Shown one piece after another: positions 34,222 to 42,071 of a stretch of DNA of 64,000 nucleotides. Made by a program: the position numbers and the translations under genes. Position 1 is the stretch's first letter, and each line of letters starts with the position of its first letter. A model generated the notes under the pieces. The model had not been told where the DNA came from, ran no database searches, and was given only the letters and a program-made list of their open reading frames with translations. Source of the DNA: Thermanaerosceptrum fracticalcis (GTDB taxonomy: Bacteria; Bacillota; Peptococcia; DRI-13); assembly GCF_000746025.2 (NCBI RefSeq), contig NZ_CP045798.1, positions 2,737,001-2,801,000 on the forward strand, in the 5' to 3' direction.

Positions 34222-34977
34222 TTAATTTCCAAAAATGGTTCTTCGATTTTCTAGTCTGTAGCTTGGGCCATCCAGGGTAAATATCTCACACTGGTGGGCC
34301 AGACGGTCGAGGATTGCGGCGGTTATCATACTGTCACCTATGAACTCACTCCATTCCTCGAAGCTTTTGTTACTGGTCAAGATGATAGATGTTTTTAGAT
34401 ACAGTAAATTCACTAATTCATATAGCTTGTTCGCGTCCTGTTTAGAGATGGGCAAGAAGCCCACCTCGTCCAGGATGACCAGATCACTGTTCTTTATGGC
34501 CTTGACCCTTCTTGCGGCCCTAGGGCTGATTTCCGAAGTCTTTAGAATCCGCATCAACTCGTCAAGACTGATGAATGATACGTGATATCCGGCCTCTACC
34601 GCCTTCAACCCGAGTCCGATTGAAAGCCTCGTTTTGCCGAGCCCGGTAGGACCCAGGAACATGATGTTATAAGCCTTCTCCAGCCAGGCCAATTCAGCCA
34701 GTTGTTTGATGTGAGCTTTGCTTATCCCTGTAAAACCCTTACGGTTAAAATCAAAGCTGTCTAATCCTTCTACATAGGGGAAACAAGCAGCTTTCAGCCT
34801 TTTTGCTTTTCCTTTGGCGTTTCTGCCGTCAATTTCAAGGTTTAATAACTTATCCAATACATCAAGCGGTGTCTTGTTGGCCAAGGCCGCCTCCGCAACA
34901 ACCGTCTCGAGACTGTGGGAAGCTTCGATAAGGTTCAGTTGTTTCAGCTTGGACGCCACAACAGTTAATTCAGCCAT
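34222..34977 (-). CDS. istB: IS21 helper ATPase IstB
   Basis: 251 residues, AAA+ of the DnaC type. Walker A GPTGLGKTRLS, Walker B LVILDEVGFLP, sensor-type LTSNKSFEEWSEF, and a C-terminal DRLAHQCEIFTLDG. Directs target choice and stimulates IstA. Overlaps the 3' end of istA by 13 bases; intact. Confidence 0.95.
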   Translation of the reverse strand: MAELTVVASKLKQLNLIEASHSLETVVAEAALANKTPLDVLDKLLNLEIDGRNAKGKAKRLKAACFPYVEGLDSFDFNRKGFTGISKAHIKQLAELAWLEKAYNIMFLGPTGLGKTRLSIGLGLKAVEAGYHVSFISLDELMRILKTSEISPRAARRVKAIKNSDLVILDEVGFLPISKQDANKLYELVNLLYLKTSIILTSNKSFEEWSEFIGDSMITAAILDRLAHQCEIFTLDGPSYRLENRRTIFGN

Positions 34978-36527
34978 GTTCCGGCGCCCCCTTTCAGGCA
35001 GTTGATCATATCCTGCAGATTTCTTTTGGCCACTTTAAGGCTGGATAAGCTTGAATTGTTTGTGGTATGAATATCCGAGGGGACCGGCTTGTTCTCTGTT
35101 TCCTTTATGCCCTGGCTAAAATGGATGACCGCATCCCGAAAATCAACCGCACTGTTAAGTTCATTTGTCAGGCAATACTGAAGGGCCGCGTCCACAGCCT
35201 CGCTGCTGTATTGACTGATGGTCTTTTCGATTAACTGGAACTGATCCCTGACATATCTTTTCTTCCCTGCATGTATCCGGTCAAGATACTTTTCAGCTGT
35301 AGCAGGGTCTAAAAATCTGGCTTTTAAAGCCTCTTTCATGCCGGCAATCTTAATGTTCTTGTTTCTGATATGATTGTTGTTTTGGATTAATTTACCCTTT
35401 TCCAAGCATATCTTGTGCCTGGCCAGCAGTATATCGCAAAAACCGGCATATATAAGCAGTTCATCTTCCTGAATCTGCAATTGGACATCTTCATAAACTC
35501 CAAAACTTCCGGTGGGTACGGTATATCTGCTGCCCTCATACATGACGGTGTTGTCTTTTCTGATTTTTCGCAGTAATATATTACTATCAGGATTTTCTAT
35601 TTTGTATGATACCGGAGTGAGGTAGCCACGTTCTATTTCAAACACCTCAGCCGGTATTTTCTTTGTAATTGAGTGTTTTTTGGCGTTACCGGTTCTGTGA
35701 AGCCATTTTTCAAATTCCTCATCCCATATCCATTGTTCGGAATATTGCCGATATCTTGCGAAATTGTACTTAAAGAATTTTACCACAGCTTCAATCCGGC
35801 CCTTACTTGGCGGATCGCCTTTCCGGCAGAGGTAGATATTCAGCTTCTCGTTTTGTCTGAACGCTTCAAACTCTTTTGTATAAAGTATATCGCCATAATT
35901 TTCATCCACTGCAATCAGCCTGTCCTGGTCAAATACCAGTTCTTTAGGCTTGCCGCCCATCCATTCAAAACAGCATTTAATGGCGTTTACCATATCCATA
36001 GCATCCGGTGGTTTTGAAAACCATACCCCGTACTTATATCTTGAAGTTGAAAGCACAAACCCAATACAGTAAAGTTTCTGATATCGCCTTGTCCGAACAT
36101 TTTCGACTGATATGGTCCCAATATCAACCTGCATCTGCAATCCCATCGGAGGATCCAGGACTGCTTCATAGTTGCGGTCATCACCTTCCGGCTTGATATT
36201 GTAATCTATCCGTAACATTCGGACATATCTTCTGACACTGTTTTCTGCCAGAGTCGGGTTGTACTTTTCTTTTAACCAATCATAAATTTGGGCAGCGGTT
36301 ATTTCACGATAAGTCCGCAACCATGAGATAATCAACTCTTTGTGTTGCTCAAGGCTGGATTTCTTAGCCGGTTCGAGGATTGTCTCCTGAAACTCATCAG
36401 GTGTCATATCCCAGTATTTCTTAACAGTATTACGATGAATCTGTAGCATTTTTGCCACCTTACGTTGTTTAAAACCTTCACTTTTCATTACCTGAATTTT
36501 ACTGTACATGTGCCACCTCTTAATCAT
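34965..36527 (-). CDS. istA: IS21 transposase IstA
   Basis: 520 residues. N-terminal HTH (GFKQRKVAKMLQIHRNTVKKYW), then a DDE catalytic core: MQVDIGT (D), ELVFDQDRL (D), SKGRIEAVVKFFKYNF (E), and a C-terminal IstB-contact region. ATG at 36527 after GGGAGGCG. No internal stops, so probably active. Confidence 0.95.
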   Translation of the reverse strand: MIKRWHMYSKIQVMKSEGFKQRKVAKMLQIHRNTVKKYWDMTPDEFQETILEPAKKSSLEQHKELIISWLRTYREITAAQIYDWLKEKYNPTLAENSVRRYVRMLRIDYNIKPEGDDRNYEAVLDPPMGLQMQVDIGTISVENVRTRRYQKLYCIGFVLSTSRYKYGVWFSKPPDAMDMVNAIKCCFEWMGGKPKELVFDQDRLIAVDENYGDILYTKEFEAFRQNEKLNIYLCRKGDPPSKGRIEAVVKFFKYNFARYRQYSEQWIWDEEFEKWLHRTGNAKKHSITKKIPAEVFEIERGYLTPVSYKIENPDSNILLRKIRKDNTVMYEGSRYTVPTGSFGVYEDVQLQIQEDELLIYAGFCDILLARHKICLEKGKLIQNNNHIRNKNIKIAGMKEALKARFLDPATAEKYLDRIHAGKKRYVRDQFQLIEKTISQYSSEAVDAALQYCLTNELNSAVDFRDAVIHFSQGIKETENKPVPSDIHTTNNSSLSSLKVAKRNLQDMINCLKGGAGTWLN

Positions 36528-36765
36528 TTTTCGCCTCCCATAATATTACTTTTTTGGTTCCGCACCAATTAAGATAATACCATGAAAAGCCATAATATTT
36601 GCCATTACTGGCTTATTTTAGTGGCACACTTTTCATTAGCGTTTTTGGTACACTTTATTTTAGCATTTACACTCTATCATATACGAGACCGTAAACCTTG
36701 AGAAATAATGTTTGCTGATTAATTAATTAATAAATTCTATAATTTCAACTGAAAAAGCGAAAAAA

Positions 36766-36808
36766 TAAACACAAGCAACGTAACTATCCCTCAATTTGCT
36801 TGTGTTTA
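36766..36808 (-). terminator. Terminator of the LysR-type gene
   Basis: TAAACACAAGCAA pairs perfectly with TTGCTTGTGTTTA across a 17-base loop; on the minus strand a T-rich run follows. Confidence 0.7.
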
Positions 36809-36839
36809 CGCTTTAAAGTAAATAATTTGGAATTTACCT

Positions 36840-37760
36840 TCAATTACTTTTTTTAAATTTTTTAGAATCGATAAATGCTTTTAATTTACTGTCTGCGGTC
36901 GGCAATTCTGAAAGAATTTCTAAAAACTTATATATAGATGGTGAGAAGACTGCGTTTCTCTTAAATAAAACATATATATCCAGGAATAATGGTGGTGTGT
37001 TTGTTATCTGGACAAGTGTACCATCCGCAATTTCTTCTTTAATGAGAGAAAAAGGTAAAATAGATATTCCGAGGCCATTTAATACTGCTTGTTTGACGGC
37101 CTGTGTATCACTGTATTCAATTGTTGAATTACAGCCAACTTCCTTAAAGAGATTGTTAAACTTGCTGCGAAAAACTGTATCCGTTGTATAGTTTATAAAT
37201 GGATAATCACTGATGCAGTTTGAGGATTTATGTTTTGCCAAAAGATCATGATGCCCGGCCCAGATAACTTCTTCCGTAGTAATTTTGAATTGCTCAAATT
37301 GTTCGTGGGATATTTTATCATGGACCAGGCCAATATAAAACTGGTTTTCCAGCAGCCCGTTGAGCGTCTCTTTAGTACTCATGAAGAGACGGACACATAC
37401 ACTTCCATCAGGTACACGGCTCTGGTATTTCTTGAGAATTGGCGGGAGGAGATAGTTAATAATATGGGTGGATACGCCTAAAGTAAGAGCAGCGCTTTTT
37501 TTCCGGTAACTTGCCAAGGCCATCTGAGCTTCATTATATATGGCCAGCATGTGTTCGGCATATTTATATAGCTCGTTCCCGGCTTCGGTAATGATTAACT
37601 TCTTGCCCTGTCTTTCAAACAATAAAACTCCGAATATTTCTTCCAGGTTTTGTATTTGAGCCGTAATAGTTGGTTGGGAAAAATTCAGCTTTTCTGCAGC
37701 CTGAGTTATGTTTTGCAGTTGAGCAACCAGTAAAAACGTTTTTAGCAGGCGAGTATCCAT
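36840..37760 (-). CDS. LysR-family transcriptional regulator
   Basis: 306 residues. N-terminal winged HTH: MDTRLLKTFLLVAQLQNITQAAEKLNFSQPTITAQIQNLEEIFGVLLFERQ. The C-terminal effector domain has the usual SALTLGVSTHI and GLGISILPFSLI elements. Transcribed away from the glutamate dehydrogenase remnant and the symporter, so it may once have controlled them. AT-rich relative to the neighbouring core genes. Effector unknown. Confidence 0.9.
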   Translation of the reverse strand: MDTRLLKTFLLVAQLQNITQAAEKLNFSQPTITAQIQNLEEIFGVLLFERQGKKLIITEAGNELYKYAEHMLAIYNEAQMALASYRKKSAALTLGVSTHIINYLLPPILKKYQSRVPDGSVCVRLFMSTKETLNGLLENQFYIGLVHDKISHEQFEQFKITTEEVIWAGHHDLLAKHKSSNCISDYPFINYTTDTVFRSKFNNLFKEVGCNSTIEYSDTQAVKQAVLNGLGISILPFSLIKEEIADGTLVQITNTPPLFLDIYVLFKRNAVFSPSIYKFLEILSELPTADSKLKAFIDSKKFKKSN

Positions 37761-37907
37761 GTACTCAACTCCATTCCCAGCTTAAGGATGTCCTCTGAGT
37801 ATGAGTATATAAGAAAGTATGGTTCTGAATGTTATTAACTAAAACAAATAAATAAATCTAATTAACTCATTATTAACGTCTATTTTACCAGAGTAAATGT
37901 AGCAGAT

Positions 37908-38141
37908 ATGATTAAAATTGTTGCTATAAGTGATGGATCCGGCGGGTTATATAAAAAGGATGGCATAGATGTAGACTCAGCCATCAAATATATGGAAAAA
38001 CACAGGACTTTAAGGGGATATGATGAGGAGGGCATAACTTCTATCACAACAGCAATTACTGACCCTGGATGTCCAAGGCTAAGAAAATCAGGGGCATTTT
38101 CCAATAAAGTTAATTATAAGATTAATGTATCTTACCAGTAG
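37908..38141 (+). pseudogene. Internal fragment of glutamate dehydrogenase
   Basis: The frame encodes MIKIVAISDGSGGLYKKDGIDVDSAIKYMEKH and RGYDEEGIT, which match the NAD-binding domain of Glu/Leu/Phe dehydrogenases (KVVAVSDSSGGIYNPDGLDI type). The substrate domain, the Rossmann start GNVG and the C-terminus are missing, and the last 30 codons look unrelated. Truncated on both sides, so not functional. Confidence 0.65.
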
Positions 38142-38545
38142 AATCAAGACTTTTTAACTGGTAAGAATACTATTGTTAATTCAGGTCATGGCAGTAGCTA
38201 AGAGGTGTTGTCGCAAAAAGTCATTGTTATATATATATCTGCGGAATTCCTACTTATAAATAGCGGGACTGGCTAAAAGAATAAAAGAAGTGCTGTAGAC
38301 CTTTTACATTATGTGAAAGACAATAAAAGATTTCTATATAGTAATAAATATCATCTATTTCGATTTATTTAAATCACCTGATAATATTAAATTAGCAAAA
38401 ATTATCAAAACAATTCGAATTAACCGAGCTTTAAAGATTAAATTGGTGCAACCTACGTACTGGTTTCCATCGGTACAGCAGGGGTCCCGGGTGCTGCTGT
38501 AACGAATTAATGCTATACCCATTTTTTGATAAGGAGGATTTTTAA
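38142..38545. other. Degenerate intergenic stretch with a symporter remnant
   Basis: ACTGGTAAG inverted against CTTACCAGT (38131-38165) forms a hairpin after the dehydrogenase fragment. The rest is AT-rich without a gene, except for 38448-38510, where a frame encodes VSIGTAGVPGAAVT. This equals the conserved ASIGTAGVPGAG block of the dicarboxylate/amino acid symporter family encoded directly downstream. It is a leftover of another copy. Confidence 0.55.
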
Positions 38546-39763
38546 GTGAAATTAACTACAAAAATTTTTATCGGTCTCCTTCTTGGTGTAATAGTGGGGC
38601 TTGTTTTCAGCAGTTCAACAGCATTTATCAATACCTGGATTAAACCCTTTGGTATCCTTTTCATTAATCTGATTAAGATGATCATTGTACCTATTGTCTT
38701 TGCTTCTTTAATTGTAGGATCTGCTTCAGTAGGAGATGTTAGAAAGCTAAGCAGGATGGGCGGCAAGACCTTAAGTTATTATCTGGTTACCACTGCCCTG
38801 GCTGTTACTATCGGTTTAATCATTGCCAACATTATTAATCCCGGCATGGGCTTAACCCTTCCAGCCAACGCTAAATACGCCGGGAAGGAAGCTATGCCCA
38901 TATCCCAGGTGCTGCTGGACATCTTTCCCACTAATCCCGTCAAAGCCCTGGTAGATGCTAATATGCTGCAGATCATCGTATTTGCAATCTTTGGTGGCAT
39001 TGGTATTACCCTCGTGGGGGAAAGGGGCAAGCCGGTGTTAAGTTTCTTCGACGGTTTTGCCGAAATAATGTACAAGATTACAGCCATAATCATGGAATTT
39101 GCTCCTTACGGCGTGTTTGCATTGATCACGCCCGTGGTGGCCGCTAACGGACCCAAGGTACTGCTCCCGCTGGCTGCAGTAATTACCGCTGTTTATCTGG
39201 CATGTATCTTGCATGCTGTAATTGTTTATTCAATTGTTGTGAAAATGCTGGCAGGCATGAGCCCCTTTAAGTTTTTTAAGGGTTTCTCGCCGGCTATGCT
39301 GATAGCCTTTTCTACATGCAGTAGTTCTGCTACCTTGCCTGTTTCCATGAAGTCCGTTGAAGAGAATCTTGGCGTCAGCAAGGAAGTTTCCAGTTTTGTC
39401 ATGCCTTTGGGTGCGACTATTAACATGGATGGGACGGCCATTTACCAGGGTGTGTGTGCAGTCTTTGTAGCCCAGGTCTTTGGTATGGACCTGACTATTG
39501 GCCAGATGTTCACCGTTATCCTAACAGCAACCCTTGCTTCTATAGGTACAGCAGGAGTACCCGGGGCAGGTCTGATCATGTTAACCATGGTTCTTCAGTC
39601 TATCGGCTTGCCCCTGGAAGGGATTGCTCTTATTGCCGGAATTGACAGGATCCTGGATATGATCAGGACCACTGTCAATGTGACGGGCGACGCCAGTGCG
39701 GCTGTCATTATTAACCGCAGTGAAAGCAAGTACTTGAGCCAGGTCGAGAAGGTAACCGCTTAA
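38546..39763 (+). CDS. Dicarboxylate/amino acid:cation symporter (DAACS family)
   Basis: 405 residues, GltP/DctA family. Landmark motifs: FINLIKMIIVPIVFASLIVG, TCSSSATLPVSMKSVEE (serine-rich reentrant loop), GATINMDGTAIYQGVCAVF, ASIGTAGVPGAGLIMLTMVL and DRILDMIRTTVNVTGDASAAVI. The last two bind substrate carboxylates in the family. Glutamate, aspartate or C4-dicarboxylates are likely substrates. GTG start eight bases after AAGGAGG. Confidence 0.93.
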   Translation: MKLTTKIFIGLLLGVIVGLVFSSSTAFINTWIKPFGILFINLIKMIIVPIVFASLIVGSASVGDVRKLSRMGGKTLSYYLVTTALAVTIGLIIANIINPGMGLTLPANAKYAGKEAMPISQVLLDIFPTNPVKALVDANMLQIIVFAIFGGIGITLVGERGKPVLSFFDGFAEIMYKITAIIMEFAPYGVFALITPVVAANGPKVLLPLAAVITAVYLACILHAVIVYSIVVKMLAGMSPFKFFKGFSPAMLIAFSTCSSSATLPVSMKSVEENLGVSKEVSSFVMPLGATINMDGTAIYQGVCAVFVAQVFGMDLTIGQMFTVILTATLASIGTAGVPGAGLIMLTMVLQSIGLPLEGIALIAGIDRILDMIRTTVNVTGDASAAVIINRSESKYLSQVEKVTA

Positions 39764-39854
39764 AAATACATGCAAGTTTGTTAATTGAGAAAAATATGAC
39801 TGCACACCAACAGAGGGGCCAAGCTGCTGACAAATATCGTCCCTGTGACTTTCT

Positions 39855-39968
39855 CGGGAAGCAGGAGTGGTCCAATACATGGGCTTCGGTAAAGCTTTAA
39901 ACCATGTGCAGGATTTAAAGAAAATATACACAAACAGCAGACGCCGCCCGTTTGCTGTTTTTTTTTTA
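39855..39968 (+). pseudogene. Second remnant of a cotJC-like 3' end, with terminator
   Basis: 39855-39926 encodes REAGVVQYMGFGKALNHVQDLKK, clearly related to the cotJC end REREVVHFQRFGEALNHVQEYMK. The preceding sequence breaks the frame. Hairpin AAACAGCA (39932) with TGCTGTTT and a nine-base T run follows, ending the symporter transcript. Confidence 0.7.
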
Positions 39969-39984
39969 TGCTCTAATTTAGTTA

Positions 39985-41418
39985 TTAGTGTATTATGGAC
40001 CATTGTTTATCTAAGTAAAAATTAATCTCCTTAAAACCCAGGGGAATGTCAGCGACCTCGGCCGTGAAGGGGTCTAAGGCGAACAAATCACTTTTATCAA
40101 CTTGGTGGATGCTGGTTTTCCCCAGGGCTCTGACTGCTTCTTTTATTTCTTCATTACAGGCTTCAAGAAAATTAGCTAAGTTTTTTGCTCCCTTATTTAC
40201 ATTTAGTTTATGTTGAAACTTGCCTTTGTAAAAAACTACTCCTGTAGGAGGTTCCCAAGGTATGGATTTTAAGACTTGGGTATGACTCATGGCAAATAAA
40301 GCAATACTGCCAATATATACGGCATCCGCCCCCAGGGCTATAGCCTTAAGAAAATTACCCGGTGTCGCTAGGCCTCCTGCCATAATTAAACTAACTTTAT
40401 CTTTAAGTCCATGTTTTTGAAAATAATTGGTGGCTCTAGTTAAAGCAAATAAGGTAGGTAAACCGAAGTCGTCCTGTAGTACAGGGGCTGTGCCTTTAGT
40501 GGCTGCTTCACTACCATCAAGTGCAATAACATCAATTCCTGCTTCTAAGGCAATTTCTAAATCTTCCTCTATGTATTTACTTGCTGCTAATTTTACGCCT
40601 ATAGGAACACCTTCGGTGACCTCCCTTAAATATTTTACTAAGTGATATAAATAGTTTGGTTCTTTGATTCCGGGAAAATTAGCATGAATTATTGCCCGCT
40701 CGCCCCAACGCAAACCCAGCATTCTTTTAATTTTCCAATTAATTTGTTTATCTTCAATCTTGTGACCTACTCCAGCCCTTGCTCCCTGTCCAAGATGAAT
40801 CTCAATCATATCAGCTTGTTTTAAAATTTTTTCAGATTTACTCCATTTACCCCTGTTATATTGGAGAATAAGCTTGGCTGCCGCTTTTCTTTCCGCAGGT
40901 AAAAAAGCGCCTTCACCGGTATTCGTAGCTGTACCGGCTATTGTACTTCCTTTGGCCAATGCTATTTTGGCTTTTGCCGACAAGGCCAGACCATAGGCCA
41001 TGCCTGAAATAATAATGGGCATTTCTATTTTTAAAGGTTTTTTAGCACTGGGGCCGATAACCACCCTGGTGTCTATGTCGGTTCCTTCATCAGTTGGTAA
41101 CCTGTGTAATTGGGCACAATTAAACATAATACCATCTAAATTGGGAAATGTTTTAGGACTTCCTAAAGGGCGATTAATCATTTTACCTTTCTGGGCCCTG
41201 AGATTAGTCTCGACAATGGTTTGGAGCCCAACTTTCCGGGATGCAGAAACAAATTCCCATAAATTTTCAGAATAAGAGTCCACCATTAATCTTTGAATAA
41301 AACTATTACTGACTTTTTTAATCGCCCTTCTACCAAGCCAAATAGTACCTAATGCACCTAAAATGCCTAAAGGGGTGGAAAATAATAATTTTCTGAGCCA
41401 ATCATTATTTTTAGTCAT
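39985..41418 (-). CDS. FMN-binding glutamate-synthase-like protein
   Basis: 477 residues, homologous to the central and FMN domains of glutamate synthase large subunit, without the glutamine amidotransferase and C-terminal gltB parts. Visible: one N-terminal hydrophobic segment (LGILGALGTIWLG), IIISGMAYGLALSAKAKIALAKGS, GEGAFLPAER, EIHLGQGARAGVGHKI, GVKLAASKYIEEDLEIALEAGIDVIALDGSEAATKGTAP and GGLATPGNFLKAIALGADAVYIGS. Stand-alone members may make glutamate with separate partners or act on other substrates. ATG at 41418 after AAAGGAAG. Confidence 0.85.
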   Translation of the reverse strand: MTKNNDWLRKLLFSTPLGILGALGTIWLGRRAIKKVSNSFIQRLMVDSYSENLWEFVSASRKVGLQTIVETNLRAQKGKMINRPLGSPKTFPNLDGIMFNCAQLHRLPTDEGTDIDTRVVIGPSAKKPLKIEMPIIISGMAYGLALSAKAKIALAKGSTIAGTATNTGEGAFLPAERKAAAKLILQYNRGKWSKSEKILKQADMIEIHLGQGARAGVGHKIEDKQINWKIKRMLGLRWGERAIIHANFPGIKEPNYLYHLVKYLREVTEGVPIGVKLAASKYIEEDLEIALEAGIDVIALDGSEAATKGTAPVLQDDFGLPTLFALTRATNYFQKHGLKDKVSLIMAGGLATPGNFLKAIALGADAVYIGSIALFAMSHTQVLKSIPWEPPTGVVFYKGKFQHKLNVNKGAKNLANFLEACNEEIKEAVRALGKTSIHQVDKSDLFALDPFTAEVADIPLGFKEINFYLDKQWSIIH

Positions 41419-41424
41419 ATCCAA

Positions 41425-41827
41425 CTTCCTTTGCTTGATGTTTACATTTATTTTTTCAATAAACTGCCCTTTCTATAAGTGTCCAGGGCCGGAGTTCGGC
41501 AGTTGATAGGCAAAAATGGGCCTTTTTCAAAACCCCGATCCTTATATATCAAGGCTTTCGGGATTCGGAAACTCGGGAAAATGCTCAAAATCATAGGCAC
41601 ACGTTTTGCCTTGTTGAGTACGTGTCAACTCAAATAAAAATCTAACCCAAAAGAATGAGTCAGGGGAATGAGTCAGGGGGACGGTTCCGGTGACTTGTTA
41701 TGCGGGAGCGGGAAGGTATCTAGGTGCTGGCAGGGCTTTAGGAGGTATTTTGCTCTCGAATATAGGAAAGAACGGAAAACATATACAGGCGTAGCGATTA
41801 ATAATAATAACAGTAAAATGAATAAGG
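41425..41827. other. Intergenic stretch with repeat-like and palindromic sequence
   Basis: No convincing gene. ACACGT...ACGTGT (near 41600-41628) and the doubled GAATGAGTCAGGGG (41654 and 41669) with an inverse TGACT near 41690 look like the end of a decayed transposable or REP-type element. An AGGAGGT at 41740 is not followed by a start codon. Confidence 0.35.
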
Positions 41828-41868
41828 AAAACAGAAGCTGTAAGTTTTAGTCTTACGGCTTCTGTTTT
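41828..41868. terminator. Strong hairpin upstream of acoR
   Basis: AAAACAGAAGC-T-GTAAG pairs with CTTAC-G-GCTTCTGTTTT around TTTTAGT. The arms are A-rich and T-rich, so it can terminate in either direction. It isolates acoR from upstream sequence. Confidence 0.75.
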
Positions 41869-42071
41869 GGACTGGGTCATAATACTCCCGATAAGAAGGA
41901 GAAGGATATTTTATTTATTTGTTGAATAATGTCCTCGTAAGCAGTTTCTTTTAAAAAATGGAAAAAGTAATGCTGGCAAGGCATATATATTGCGGAAGAA
42001 GAATAAACACATACATATATTTCAGAATATTATATAAAATATTCAAGAAATAGAACGGAGGTGTACTTAAA

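Larger units (their letters stand above)
34155..36652. mobile_element. IS21-family insertion sequence, about 2.5 kb
   Basis: The left end begins TGTACCAAAAACGCTAAT (34155-34172) and the right end is its exact inverse (36635-36652). Secondary copies of the tip (TTTGTACCACTTT on the left, AGTGTGCCACTAA on the right) lie about 25 bases inside, as IS21 elements have multiple terminal repeats. It contains intact istA and istB on the minus strand. The immediate flanks (AAA on the left, CTTTATTT on the right) show no obvious target duplication. Confidence 0.88.
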
